A stretch of DNA of 64,000 nucleotides. It comes from Deinococcus sp. AJ005 (lineage in GTDB: Bacteria; Deinococcota; Deinococci; Deinococcales; Deinococcaceae). Of the stretch, positions 29,824 through 40,966 are shown one piece after another. Every line of letters starts with the position of its first letter. Positions within the stretch are counted from its first letter, which is position 1. The translations under genes and the position numbers were made by a program. The stretch is taken from assembly GCF_009017495.1 (NCBI RefSeq), contig NZ_CP044990.1, positions 2,859,001-2,923,000 of the forward strand, in the 5' to 3' direction. The notes under the pieces were generated by a model. The model did no database searches. It was given only the letters and a program-made list of their open reading frames with translations, and was not told the DNA's origin.

Positions 29824-29850
29824 CTGATAGATACCAAAAGTATATACCAG
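29824..29850 (-). promoter_or_regulatory. Promoter/operator of vapBC
   Basis: Imperfect inverted repeat CTGATAGATAC (29824-29834) against GTATATACCAG (29840-29850), 9 of 11 positions pairing. On the minus strand it overlaps a TATACT -10-like hexamer, 9 bases upstream of vapB. This is where a VapB dimer would be expected to bind. Confidence 0.55.
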
Positions 29851-29875
29851 GGCGTAGAGGCTGACCGTCTCACGT

Positions 29876-30204
29876 CATGCTGTCTGGAATCTGCACAGTG
29901 ACCATGCCCGATGCTCCCCCGCCTGTGCTGGGGCAGAGGGAAGACAGTTAAGGCCGCCTGCCAGCGGGCGCAAGGGGCGACACGAGGCCGTCGGGCGCGG
30001 AGCGGACGGGCCTGCCGCAGCGTCACGGAGCGGGGCCTGTGAGCAGGAACCCCTACCTCCAATACTCGCCCGCCACGCCCAACGAACCCTGCCTAGCGCA
30101 GCGCTGCTCCCCCTGCCCCCCTGGGGTAGGGGGCTGCCCCAAGAAAGCCACCGCAACACCCAGCATGAAGATTTTCGCTGCTGGGCACCCCGCCAGACTT
30201 TTCC
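29876..30204. other. Intergenic region with hairpins, no gene recognised
   Basis: About 330 bp of GC-rich DNA between vapB and the DUF1440 gene. It holds a CCCCCTGCCCCCCTGGGGTA hairpin near 30110-30135 and a CCCAGCA/TGCTGGG hairpin near 30159-30185. Open frames here have biased composition and no start signals. It may be decayed repeat sequence. Confidence 0.35.
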
Positions 30205-30219
30205 TATGCTGCCCCCATG
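30205..30219 (+). promoter_or_regulatory. Leaderless -10 box of the DUF1440 gene
   Basis: TATGCT at 30205-30210, then 6 nt, then the ATG at 30217. Confidence 0.5.
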
Positions 30220-30767
30220 AATGGACACCACGCCAAACGCTCCCAACCTCTGCGCGGAATCCTGGTGGGGGCCGTCGCCGGACTGGCCGGGGCCTACCTG
30301 AAATCGGCAGCCGAGCCGCCCCTGCAAACGCTGACCGAACATTATTTCCCGCCCACGAACGCCGAGAAACAGATGATCGGGGCCGATCCCACGGGCCGCA
30401 TAGACCATATGCCCCCCGCCGAGATGATTGAGGCAGCAGCCGACGCCACCGGGCACGAGATCAGCAAGGGGCAGAAACTGGCCGCACAACAGGTGGTCCA
30501 CTACACCCTGGGCGCGGGTCTGGGCGCGGCGTATGGCCTGCTAGCCGAATATCAGCCCGCCGTCACGCGCGGCGCAGGTGTTCCCGCCGGGGCAGTGATG
30601 TATGCCCTGACGCACGGCAGCGCCGTTCCCGCCACCGGATTCCAGAACCCGCCGTGGAAACTGCCCCTCTCGGCAGTGCTGTGGGAGGCTGGATCGCATC
30701 TGGTCTTCGGCCTGGGGGTGGAACTGGGGCGGCGGGCGCTGGTGAGGCTGCTGGAAAAAGCCGGAGA

Positions 30768-30771
<4 letters not shown>
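30217..30771 (+). CDS. DUF1440 (YagU-like) membrane protein
   Basis: A 184-residue protein with a glycine-rich first helix ([20 protein letters not shown], 14-33) and later helices around [20 protein letters not shown] and [14 protein letters not shown]. The pattern resembles the DUF1440 family, of which E. coli YagU (acid resistance) is a member. Function here unknown. Its stop overlaps the end of the rqcH-like gene on the other strand (30768-30771). Confidence 0.75.
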
Positions 30772-32345
<1,574 letters not shown>

Positions 32346-32468
32346 GCGGGACCTCGGGAAAAATAGGAGAAGGCGGTCATCCGGGCATGCTAGCGCCGGG
32401 GGGATGGGCGCGACTCTGCACAATGGCTCAGTTTCCTGGGCGGCCACAGATGCCACACTGGACACCTG

Positions 32469-33416
32469 ATGTCTCTGCCCACCCTCAACGACGGCTACGC
32501 CTACGCCGAACGCATCGGCCCACGCGGCGCAGGCTTAAGGGTGCTGGCGTATCTGGCGGGGCGCTACGAACATTCCACGCAGCAGGAATGGCAGGAGCGG
32601 CTAACACAGGGCGAAGTCGTGCTGGACGGCGTAACGGCTCAGGGTTCTGAGATTTTGAGAACAGGCCAACGCCTGATCTGGCACCGTCCACCGTGGCCCG
32701 AAGATGCCGTGCCCCTGCACTTTGAAGTGCTGTACGAGGACGCGGAGTTGCTGGCCGTGTGTAAACCTTCGGGGCTGCCCACCGTTCCCGCTGGCGGATT
32801 TCTGAAACACACGCTAATGACCCTGGTGCGGGAGCGCTGGCCGGAAGCATCCCCCCTTCACCGACTGGGGCGCGGAACCTCTGGTCTGGTGCTGTTCTCG
32901 CGGACGGTGCAGGCAGGAGCGGCGCTGTCACGGGACTGGCGCGAGGGGCGGGTGCAGAAGACTTACCGCGCGCTGGCGCAGGGTGTGGCCGGGCAGGACG
33001 AATACGAGATCACCACACCCATCGGCCCAGTGCCACATCCCCAGTTGGGTGACGTCTACGCAGCCAGCCCGAACGGCAAGCCCTCGCACTCCACGGCGCG
33101 GGTGCTGGAGCGGCGCTCAGACTGCACGCTGTTTGACGTGGACATCCACACAGGCCGCCCGCATCAGATTCGCATTCATCTGGCCTCTATCGGGCATCCG
33201 CTGGTGGGCGATCCGCTGTACGGGGTGGGCGGGTTGCCACTGGCCGATTTGCCAGGACTGCCAGGAGACGGCGGCTACCTGCTGCACGCGCGTCGGCTGG
33301 AGTTTGTTCATCCGGTGACGGGCCGGGAGATGGTCTTAACCGCCCCGCCACCAGCTTCGTTGGACGCAATTCAGGGTGTGTCAGACACAAGACCGCCCCG
33401 GAGCAGCTTCTTCTGA
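32469..33416 (+). CDS. RluA-family pseudouridine synthase-like protein lacking the catalytic Asp
   Basis: A 315-residue protein. A short S4-like region (23-70) is followed by the catalytic fold: [36 protein letters not shown] (129-143) and [31 protein letters not shown]. The family active-site motif is HRLD; here the codon is GGG, giving Gly134 instead of the nucleophilic Asp. Everything else is intact, so it may be a pseudoenzyme or a divergent clade. The last 46 bp overlap the convergent gene at 33371. Confidence 0.82.
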   Translation: MSLPTLNDGYAYAERIGPRGAGLRVLAYLAGRYEHSTQQEWQERLTQGEVVLDGVTAQGSEILRTGQRLIWHRPPWPEDAVPLHFEVLYEDAELLAVCKPSGLPTVPAGGFLKHTLMTLVRERWPEASPLHRLGRGTSGLVLFSRTVQAGAALSRDWREGRVQKTYRALAQGVAGQDEYEITTPIGPVPHPQLGDVYAASPNGKPSHSTARVLERRSDCTLFDVDIHTGRPHQIRIHLASIGHPLVGDPLYGVGGLPLADLPGLPGDGGYLLHARRLEFVHPVTGREMVLTAPPPASLDAIQGVSDTRPPRSSFF

Positions 33417-34108
33417 ATTGTCTCGCCCTCAATCACCTGCTCCTCGCCGTAGATCAACGTGACCGAGTTCCAGCCTGGGACAAGAGCGATATTGACAAAC
33501 AGGTCATCACGTTTACCTTTGAGATACTTGCTGGTACACGACAGTTCGCCCTTCACGTTGGCCGCAACGCTGGAATACAGCGCCTCCGAGACTGCGTTGA
33601 GAAAATAACGCGGGATGGCTTTGAACGTGGTGTAAGACGGCGGGGGCTGCGTTCCCACAGCCGCCCCAGCAGGCTCATCGCGCAGGACATAAAGAGACCC
33701 CAGCTTCCCGGCCACAGCTTCGGGCGCACTGATGACCAGCGTATTCACCGAGCAATCCCCATCCTCAAGAATGTTGAACCCCCGCACGAGCTGCGTCAGG
33801 GTGACCTGCTGCGTTTCGGGAGGCTGCGCTGGCAGCGTGACGCTGTAATTGCCTGCACCGTCAATGGTGCCGATCACCGTCTTTTGCGGGCGGTCCAACG
33901 AGGATGACCGGGAGCTGGGAATGGACCACTCGGCCACCTTGCCGCTCAGTTCCGGCGTCCGTCCCAGCAGGTCACTCACCGGGAGCCGCGCCAGCGCACC
34001 TGAAAAATCGGCGTCTGTGACAGGTAAGGTGGGGAGGATCGCAGCCCCAAACGCAGAGCTACCGGACAGGACAAGGGCCAGAACGATCAGCAGAGGTTTG
34101 CGGCGCAT
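33371..34108 (-). CDS. Secreted protein of unknown function
   Basis: A 245-residue protein with a clear signal peptide ([20 protein letters not shown], cleavage near AFG-A). The mature part is beta-rich with two cysteines ([16 protein letters not shown]) that could pair. No family recognised. A TATAAT box, formed at the edge of a repeat element, lies 5 nt before the ATG, so expression probably depends on that element. Confidence 0.7.
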   Translation of the reverse strand: MRRKPLLIVLALVLSGSSAFGAAILPTLPVTDADFSGALARLPVSDLLGRTPELSGKVAEWSIPSSRSSSLDRPQKTVIGTIDGAGNYSVTLPAQPPETQQVTLTQLVRGFNILEDGDCSVNTLVISAPEAVAGKLGSLYVLRDEPAGAAVGTQPPPSYTTFKAIPRYFLNAVSEALYSSVAANVKGELSCTSKYLKGKRDDLFVNIALVPGWNSVTLIYGEEQVIEGETIQKKLLRGGLVSDTP

Positions 34109-34119
34109 GTTCCATTATA
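34109..34119 (-). promoter_or_regulatory. Perfect -10 box at the border of repeat copy 3
   Basis: On the minus strand TATAAT (34114-34119) is followed by GGAAC and the ATG at 34108. The first two bases are the TA flanking the repeat and the preceding CCG is the repeat end. TTGCAA inside the repeat lies 19 nt upstream as a possible -35. Confidence 0.6.
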
Positions 34120-34250
34120 CGGACTCCGATTGAATCGTTTGCAAAAACGATAGAAATCCGAGCGGACGCGAGAAGGAGGGAAACGGGTTCCGGGCGTGGA
34201 GTTGGCAAACCGGAGCTGTCCCGGTTTGAGAGCGTTACAGACGGAATCCG
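34120..34250 (+). repeat. MITE-like repeat, copy 3
   Basis: A 131-bp element with ends CGGACTCCG and CGGAATCCG and TA on each side (34118-34119, 34251-34252). Hairpins are ATCGTTTGCAAAAACGAT and AAACCGG/CCCGGTTT. It is the closest match to copy 2 at 18744-18873 and lies in the same orientation as copy 1. Confidence 0.85.
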
Positions 34251-34302
34251 TATTACAGCATGGGAACGGCGGTCCTCCGCAAATCTCGTTCGGCTCCCAG
34301 CC

Positions 34303-35328
34303 CTACCGCTGCGTGTTCACCGTATACTTCCCGTCCGCGTTACCAGTGAACGTGACCGTGCCATTCTCATCGGTGCGGTAGATGCGAATGCCGTTTTGCC
34401 TGTACAGGTCCAGCGCCGTTTTCGTCGGGTGGCCGTAATTGTTCTCGCCCACGCTGATGACCACATTTTCGGGGCGGACGGCGGCCAGCCACGCCGCATT
34501 GTCGCCATTGGCCGCGCCGTGGTGGATGCTCTTATATGCCTGAAACGGCCCCCGAATCTCGGCCCTGTCCTGCTCCAGCCACGCCGCCGTTTCCTTCAGT
34601 TCGCTGTCGCCGGTCATCAGGGCGCGGAACTTGCCGAAATTGAGGGCCACGCCCACGCTGTTGTCGTTCTGATCGCCCCCCATGCCGGTCGGCGGGCCGA
34701 TCACCTGCACCTTCACGCTGCCCAGGTTGATGATCTGGTTGCTGGCCTTTTTGAAAACTGTTTTCTGCGCCTGCAAGGCCGCCACCAGCCGCTCCCAGGT
34801 CTTGGTGGTCCCGCCCAGGCCGTTGTTGATGAACAGCGTCGGCTTGGCCTCGGCTGCCGCCACCAGACCGGCGATATGGTCCGCGTCGGCGTGGGTGGCC
34901 ACCATCACGTCGATCTTGTCGATGCCGTAGGTCTTCATATGCTCCTGCATCTTCACGGTGCTGCGCCCGCCGTCGATCAGCATGGTCTTGCCCTCGGGGC
35001 TGCGGATTAGCACAGCATCACCCTGGCCCACGTCCAGAAAACGCACCGTGACCTGACCCTCGGGGGCCGTTTGGGCCTGCCCGGTTTCGGTCTGCCCACC
35101 ACCCTTCATGCCGTTGCAGGCCGCCAGCGAAACAGTCAGTGCCAGCACCAGCAGTCCCGCGATATCCGCGCTGCTGGGGCCGCGTTTCCTGCCGGAGCGC
35201 GAGGACTTGCGGGGGGCAGCTTTACGGCACGCGGCCTTGCGCGACGTTCTGGGAGCCGCCTTCTTTCCCGCCGGTTTCTGGCCTGCTGTCTTCTTCCCTG
35301 TTGCCTTCTTTGGAACCTTCTCGCTCAT
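34303..35328 (-). CDS. ComEC-type metallo-beta-lactamase hydrolase with Lys-rich N-terminal tail
   Basis: A 341-residue protein. Residues 1-50 are a histone-H1-like Lys/Ala/Arg tail (KKATGKKTAGQKPAGKKAAP). A hydrophobic segment (56-72) ends in LAAC, a possible lipobox with Cys71. The hydrolase domain (93-335) has FLDVGQGDAVLI, THADADHIAGL (His146, His148-like positions through His151) and GDSELKET, as in the periplasmic domain of competence protein ComEC. It overlaps the DUF3006 gene by 4 nt. A role in DNA or nucleotide processing at the cell surface is inference. Confidence 0.83.
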   Translation of the reverse strand: MSEKVPKKATGKKTAGQKPAGKKAAPRTSRKAACRKAAPRKSSRSGRKRGPSSADIAGLLVLALTVSLAACNGMKGGGQTETGQAQTAPEGQVTVRFLDVGQGDAVLIRSPEGKTMLIDGGRSTVKMQEHMKTYGIDKIDVMVATHADADHIAGLVAAAEAKPTLFINNGLGGTTKTWERLVAALQAQKTVFKKASNQIINLGSVKVQVIGPPTGMGGDQNDNSVGVALNFGKFRALMTGDSELKETAAWLEQDRAEIRGPFQAYKSIHHGAANGDNAAWLAAVRPENVVISVGENNYGHPTKTALDLYRQNGIRIYRTDENGTVTFTGNADGKYTVNTQR

Positions 35329-35648
35329 ACCGTGATCTCTCCGTCGTCGTCCTGCACATCAGATTCGGCGTTGTTCAGGGCTTCCAACTGCGCCTGTGAG
35401 GCTTCGTGGCGCTCCAGCGTCTCGGCCACCAGAATGCGGACCGTCACGCCATCGGGGCCGTCCTGCACGGCCAGCAGATCGCCCTCACGCAGCCCTTCTG
35501 GCAGCAGGCGCAGCGGGAGATCGAAGGTGCTGCCGTCCCCGCGCTCCAGCCGGGCCAGCGGGCCGTGCGGACTGTCCTCAATGCCGTCCACGGTCCAGCG
35601 CTCCTGGGCCTCGGTTTCTGGTGGGTGGGACGCATTCTTCACCCCCAC
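35325..35648 (-). CDS. DUF3006 domain protein
   Basis: A 107-residue protein with the beta-barrel pattern RWTVDGIEDSPHGPLARLE..LPLRLLPEGLREGDLL, as in DUF3006. These small proteins commonly precede ComEC-like hydrolase genes, as here, with ATGA overlap at 35325-35328. Molecular role unknown. Confidence 0.82.
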   Translation of the reverse strand: MGVKNASHPPETEAQERWTVDGIEDSPHGPLARLERGDGSTFDLPLRLLPEGLREGDLLAVQDGPDGVTVRILVAETLERHEASQAQLEALNNAESDVQDDDGEITV

Positions 35649-35726
35649 AGCGTAGCGCCCCGGCGGGGCATAAACATGATCCGGGTGCCGCGCAGATGCT
35701 GGCCCCCGGCATCTGCGGAATCCGTT

Positions 35727-36347
35727 TCAGGCCATCCGTTCCCCCGCCCGCACCAGAACCCCTAACACGTTCTGCGGTGGCGCAAGCGGGCAGCTCCAGC
35801 GCGGGTCGTAAAAGCAGGACGGGTGGTAGGCGAAATTGAAGTCCAGCACCAGTTCACCAGACGCCGTGCTGCCCAGATCGGCACTCTTGGCGGTGTCCAG
35901 CAGGTAGCGCCCGCCGCCGTAGCTTTCCTGCCCGCTCGTGGCATCCCGGAACGGCAGGAACACGCCGCCGCCGTACACGTCGATCCAGTACACGTCCAGC
36001 GTCCCTACCGGCAGATAGACGCGCCCGAAGCGCACCAGCGGCATCTCCTGCCCGGTGGACGAGGGGACGGTCAGGCGTTCCTGCGGGCCAGAGGGATCCA
36101 CCCACGCGCTGAAGGCCAGCGCCGGGTCATACGGCCAGCACGGCAGTTCCCGGAACGCGGCCCGCGCCTCCAGGCCCAGTGGGGACTGTGGGTGGTTGCC
36201 GAACAGGGCATTGCGGCCCATCTGCCACAGCCGATGCGCCGCCTGCGGATCACGTGGCAACTCTTCCCGCACGCGGGCGTACAGGGCGCTGGCCTCGCGC
36301 CGCCAGTCCAGAAGATCAAGCCAGTCTGTGGATGCATCAGAAGACAT
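35727..36347 (-). CDS. DUF1684 family protein
   Basis: A 206-residue soluble protein. DUF1684 marks are clear: WRREASALYARVRE at the start, PVGTLDVYWIDVYGGGVFLPF-like core, YGGGRYLLDTAKSADLG, and the C-terminal LDFNFAYHPSCFYDPRWSCPL. Function unknown. It is divergent from mqnE. Confidence 0.88.
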   Translation of the reverse strand: MSSDASTDWLDLLDWRREASALYARVREELPRDPQAAHRLWQMGRNALFGNHPQSPLGLEARAAFRELPCWPYDPALAFSAWVDPSGPQERLTVPSSTGQEMPLVRFGRVYLPVGTLDVYWIDVYGGGVFLPFRDATSGQESYGGGRYLLDTAKSADLGSTASGELVLDFNFAYHPSCFYDPRWSCPLAPPQNVLGVLVRAGERMA

Positions 36348-36431
36348 CCCGACACCTTACGCGGTCTTCATGGCCTCCTTATCGGGCGAATGGGACACTT
36401 TCAGGCCAGCGCCGGGCGTATCCTGATTCTC

Positions 36432-37562
<1,131 letters not shown>

Positions 37563-37598
37563 GCAGGACGTTTTTCGGGTCAGGTCGGAGGCTGCACC

Positions 37599-37958
37599 GT
37601 GCTGCCGCTGAATGACACCTCCCAGGCAGACCTTGACGCCGTACTGCTCCTCGATGACCGCTGGAACGCCGCCTACCACCGCCGCAGCCCCGCTGAGATG
37701 GCAGAAGTGCTGCACGACGACTGGCTGGCCTTTTTCCCGGACGGACAGGTGGTGTTCAAGCGGGACGCGCTAGACGGCATGGCCCGCAACACGCCCGTTC
37801 CCCTGGTCTTCGAGCGTCACGCCTCGCGCGTGTTCGGCGACACGGCCATCACGCGCGGCACGCTCTACGCCGATGGCGAACGCATCCAGAGCTTTCTGCG
37901 GGTCTACGCAAGACGAGAGGGAGAATGGCAGGCAGTGGGCGTTCAGGTGGTGCCGTGA
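37599..37958 (+). CDS. SnoaL/DUF4440-like small protein
   Basis: A 119-residue NTF2-fold protein: LLLDDRWNAAYHRRSPAEMAEVLHDDWLAFFPDG then ITRGTLYADGERIQSFLRVYARREGEWQAVGVQVV. The fold is shared by ketosteroid isomerase-like and stress proteins; no catalytic prediction is justified. A GTG start is preceded by GGAGG. It sits between mqnE and mqnA in the same direction. Confidence 0.75.
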   Translation: MLPLNDTSQADLDAVLLLDDRWNAAYHRRSPAEMAEVLHDDWLAFFPDGQVVFKRDALDGMARNTPVPLVFERHASRVFGDTAITRGTLYADGERIQSFLRVYARREGEWQAVGVQVVP

Positions 37959-37981
37959 GAACTCTGACTCGCTGCGCTCGG

Positions 37982-38063
37982 GGTCTAAGGGTCAAAAAGT
38001 CTGAGGGTCTAAGGGCAGGCGATCCCCAATCCCTTAGACCTTTAGACCCTCGGACCCTTAGAC
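37982..38063. repeat. Octamer-type repeat forming an inverted structure before mqnA
   Basis: Left arm GTCTAAGGGTC..GGTCTAAGGG (37983-38015) and right arm CCCTTAGACC..GACCCTTAGAC (38031-38063) are complementary over 10-11 bp at each end. The right arm is built of 8-base units GACCTTTA, GACCCTCG, GACCCTTA. Related strings precede the genes at 40057 and 62129. Confidence 0.6.
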
Positions 38064-38079
38064 AGGCGCGGAGCGCCCC

Positions 38080-38922
38080 ATGACCTACCGTGCCGGATGG
38101 ATTCACTTCACCAACGTCGCCCCGATCCTCGATTCGCTGGAATTGCCGCCGGGTGTCAGCGCCATTACAGGCGTGCCGACGCAGATGAACGCGGCGCTGC
38201 TGGCGGGCGAGGTGGACATCGCCAACATCAGCGCAGTGGAATTTATCCGCCACGCCGACATTCTGGAAGCCCTACCCGATTTCAGCGTCAGCGTGCTGGG
38301 GCCGGTCTACTCGGTCAATCTGTTCCACACCCGCCCACTGGAGGACCTGCAACGGATTGCCCTGACCGCGCAGTCGGCCATGAGCGTGGCGCTGCTGGAA
38401 GTGCTGCTGCGCGAGCGCGGCCTCTCCCCGGTCCTGGAACGTGCCGAGGGCGAGGCCGAGGAATTGCTGAAGGGCGGGTACGATGGCGTGCTGCGAATCG
38501 GCGACAGCGCCCTGCGTGAGTGGTACCGCGTCGTCGGCCCGCTGACCGCCGAGCGCACCATGACCACGCTGCCCAGCACGGGACGCGGCATCACCGTCAC
38601 CGATCTGGCCGAGGACTGGTTCCGCCTGACCGGGCACCCCTTCACCTTCGCCGTGTGGGCCTACCGCAAGGACCGTCCGCCCCCGCCGGAGCTGGTGCAG
38701 GCCATGCGCGTGGCCCGTAGGCACGGCATCGGGCATCTGGCAGACGTGGCGACGCGGCACGCGGCCCTGCTGGGGCTGCCTGAACGGGTGGTGCAGCATT
38801 ACCTGTGGAACTTCCGCTATCACCTGGAAGCGCCGGACCGATTGGGTCTGGAAGAATTCGCCGCTAAGGCCGTGCCAAACCATGCGCCGCTGAGCTTTGG
38901 GCAGAGGCCGGGAGAGGTATAG
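38080..38922 (+). CDS. mqnA: Chorismate dehydratase MqnA
   Basis: A 280-residue protein with a periplasmic-binding-protein fold that dehydrates chorismate to 3-enolpyruvyl benzoate, the first futalosine-pathway step. Recognisable are GWIHFTNVAPILDSL, GVPTQMNAALLAGEVDIANISAVEF and LRIGDSALREW. The rest of the pathway (mqnB, mqnC, mqnD) is not in the window. Confidence 0.93.
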   Translation: MTYRAGWIHFTNVAPILDSLELPPGVSAITGVPTQMNAALLAGEVDIANISAVEFIRHADILEALPDFSVSVLGPVYSVNLFHTRPLEDLQRIALTAQSAMSVALLEVLLRERGLSPVLERAEGEAEELLKGGYDGVLRIGDSALREWYRVVGPLTAERTMTTLPSTGRGITVTDLAEDWFRLTGHPFTFAVWAYRKDRPPPPELVQAMRVARRHGIGHLADVATRHAALLGLPERVVQHYLWNFRYHLEAPDRLGLEEFAAKAVPNHAPLSFGQRPGEV

Positions 38923-38933
38923 GCCCACAGCAA

Positions 38934-38962
38934 CAAAAAAAGAGAGCCATTCAAGGCTCTCT
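38934..38962. terminator. Hairpin after mqnA
   Basis: AGAGAGCC (38941-38948) pairs with GGCTCTCT (38955-38962) over a 6-nt loop. An A-tract precedes it, so the poly-U signature is on the minus strand; on the plus strand the following bases are only weakly U-rich. Confidence 0.5.
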
Positions 38963-39182
38963 TCTGAAGTTCAAAGCTCACGGGTCTTCTCCCGATTCTC
39001 TGTTCGCGCGTCCGTTTTTAAGGTTCCCGGAGGTGGACGCCGCCCTCAAGTGCATCTGTACATCGTGGTCTATACTGCATGGCCTTTTCAGGCCAGAAAC
39101 ACAAATATAGTTCAGCCCAGAGCAAAAGTCAAGGGCGGTCCACTTTAGACCCGGTGCAAGCGCAGACGCTACAGTGTGGAAC
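38963..39182 (+). other. Intergenic region upstream of enoyl-CoA hydratase gene
   Basis: Contains a good -10 hexamer TATACT at 39071-39076 followed by a TGGCC/GGCCA hairpin, and the -10 box TACAGT at 39170-39175, 7 nt before the ATG at 39183. A short untranslated transcript from the first is possible; no gene is seen. Confidence 0.4.
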
Positions 39183-39923
39183 ATGAACTATCAAACCGTT
39201 CGCCTCTCGCGGCAGGGCGAAGTGGCAACCTTGACCCTGATCGCCAAGATGGGCAGCATGGGGCCGGACTTCTGGCGCGAGATGCCGCAGGCGCTGGCCG
39301 AACTGGCAGACGCCCGCGTGCTGATCCTGCGCGGTGAGAAAATCTTCAGCGCTGGGCTGGACGTGAAGACCAACGCGGGCCAGATTGGGCCGGTGCTGGG
39401 CGATGTGGCCGGATTCAAAGCCGTGGTAGACGAGATGCACGCCGCCACCGAGGGGCTGGCCGCGCTGCCCATTCCGGTGATCGCCGCCGTACACGGCTGG
39501 TGCATCGGCGCGGGGCTGGAGCTGATCAGCGGGGCGGATATTCGCATCTGTAGCAGCGACGCCCGCTTCAGCCTGCCGGAAGTCAAGCTGGGTATTGCCG
39601 CCGATCTGGGCGGTTTGCAGCGCCTGCCGCACCTGATCGGACGCGGGCGCACCGCGCATCTGGCCCTGACTGGCGAGCCGATTGACGCCGAGACCGCCGA
39701 GATCTGGGGACTGGTCACGGAGGTTCTGGACTCGCCCGAGGATCTGTTTAAACGGGCCGAGGAACTGGCCGCCCATCTGGTTACCCTGTCGCCCAAGGCG
39801 CTGGAAGGCACCAAACGCGCGCTGACCGATGACCTGCCCCACGCCCAGAGCCTGCAAAACGCCGTAGAATGGAACGCGCATCACATGACGGTGGAAGGCT
39901 TGCAGAACGCGCTGAAGAAGTAG
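39183..39923 (+). CDS. Enoyl-CoA hydratase/isomerase family protein
   Basis: A 246-residue crotonase-fold enzyme. [17 protein letters not shown] forms the oxyanion loop and [25 protein letters not shown] the second; the acidic pair region reads [19 protein letters not shown], with Glu and Asp in the places used by dienoyl-CoA isomerases (D at AADLGG). So a delta3,5-delta2,4-dienoyl-CoA isomerase activity is plausible. A 2,4-dienoyl-CoA reductase-like gene follows, consistent with unsaturated fatty acid oxidation. Confidence 0.87.
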   Translation: MNYQTVRLSRQGEVATLTLIAKMGSMGPDFWREMPQALAELADARVLILRGEKIFSAGLDVKTNAGQIGPVLGDVAGFKAVVDEMHAATEGLAALPIPVIAAVHGWCIGAGLELISGADIRICSSDARFSLPEVKLGIAADLGGLQRLPHLIGRGRTAHLALTGEPIDAETAEIWGLVTEVLDSPEDLFKRAEELAAHLVTLSPKALEGTKRALTDDLPHAQSLQNAVEWNAHHMTVEGLQNALKK

Positions 39924-39984
39924 GCGGCGGGGCAACCTGCCTCCCGCATAAGCCTGCCCGCAATCCTTCTCTCCCAGACGGGGC

Positions 39985-40034
39985 GAGGAGACGACGAACG
40001 TCAGACCTTTTGACCCTCAGACTTTTTGACCCCC
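39985..40034. repeat. Octamer-type repeat upstream of SDR gene
   Basis: Units CAGACCTTTTGACCCT and CAGACTTTTTGACCCC follow each other at about 40001-40033, two 16-base units. Similar units lie before mqnA and hisD. Confidence 0.5.
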
Positions 40035-40056
40035 AGAACCATCCAAAGGAGACCCC

Positions 40057-40899
40057 ATGACCCTCAGTCCCGGCACGCCCGAATCCACCTTCCGCCCTGA
40101 CCTGCTGGCGGGCAAGCACGCGCTGATTACCGGCGGCGGCAGCGGCATCAACCTGGGCATCGCGCAGAGTTTCGCGGCGCACGGCTGCGCGATCACCATT
40201 CTGGGCCGCAATCTGGAAAAGGCGCAAAAGGCCGCCCAGGGCATCGAGGACGCGGGCGGGCGCGCGATGGGTGTTAGCGCGGACGTGCGCGACTTCGCGG
40301 CGCTGGAAGCCGCCGTGGCGCAGGCCACCGAGAAATTCGGTGACTTCGACATCGTGCTGGCGGGGGCGGCGGGCAACTTCCCGGCTCCGGTAGACGGCAT
40401 CAGCCCCAACGGCTTCAAGACTGTGGTGGACATCGATCTGCTGGGCACCTACAACACCATCAAGGCGGCCTCGACCAACTTAAAGACCCCCGGCGGCAAC
40501 GTGCTGAGCATCAGCGCCTACGGCATCCCGGTGCCCATGCAGGCGCATGTTGTAGCGGCCAAGGCCGGGGTGGACATGCTGACGCGCACGCTGGCCATCG
40601 AGTGGGGACTGCGCGGCATCCGCGTCAACGCCATCATCCCCGGCCCCATCGACGGCACAGAAGGCATGGCGCGGCTGGCCCCCGATGAGGCCAGCCGCAG
40701 TCGCGTGGCCGGGTCCGTGCCGCTGGGCCGTATGGGCATTCCACAGGACATCGCTAACGCCGCGCTGTTTCTGGTCAGCGACGCGGCCAGCTACGTGACT
40801 GGCGTGATCCTGCCGGTAGACGGCGGACAGAACATGCTGGGCGGCGGCTTTCAGTACCAGGCCTTCCAGGCGATGGGCTTCGGGCAGAAGAAGGACTGA
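40057..40899 (+). CDS. SDR-family oxidoreductase, 2,4-dienoyl-CoA reductase-like
   Basis: A 280-residue short-chain dehydrogenase. The cofactor loop is [14 protein letters not shown] (25-38), and [18 protein letters not shown] and [22 protein letters not shown] follow. The usual catalytic Tyr of YxxxK is replaced (HVVAAK), as in NADPH-dependent 2,4-dienoyl-CoA reductases. AAAGGAG precedes the ATG. With the neighbouring crotonase it could handle double bases in fatty acids, that is, remove unsaturated positions before beta-oxidation. Confidence 0.85.
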   Translation: MTLSPGTPESTFRPDLLAGKHALITGGGSGINLGIAQSFAAHGCAITILGRNLEKAQKAAQGIEDAGGRAMGVSADVRDFAALEAAVAQATEKFGDFDIVLAGAAGNFPAPVDGISPNGFKTVVDIDLLGTYNTIKAASTNLKTPGGNVLSISAYGIPVPMQAHVVAAKAGVDMLTRTLAIEWGLRGIRVNAIIPGPIDGTEGMARLAPDEASRSRVAGSVPLGRMGIPQDIANAALFLVSDAASYVTGVILPVDGGQNMLGGGFQYQAFQAMGFGQKKD

Positions 40900-40902
40900 G
40901 CG

Positions 40903-40962
40903 GGCAACGGAAAGGGGGAGGGGCGACGGTGGCCTCTCCCCTTTTCCGTTGCCACTCTTTAC
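40903..40962. terminator. Long bidirectional terminator
   Basis: GGCAACGGAAAGGGGGAGGG (from 40903) pairs with the complementary strand ending GTTGCC at 40953 over a roughly 20-bp stem with few mismatches, followed by ACTCTTT. It separates two convergent genes. Confidence 0.8.
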
Positions 40963-40966
40963 ACAT

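Noticed and set aside
35823..36431. Long upstream extension of mqnE
   Set aside because: It is antisense to the DUF1684 gene, and MqnE normally begins near the ATG at 36432, which has a leaderless -10 box.
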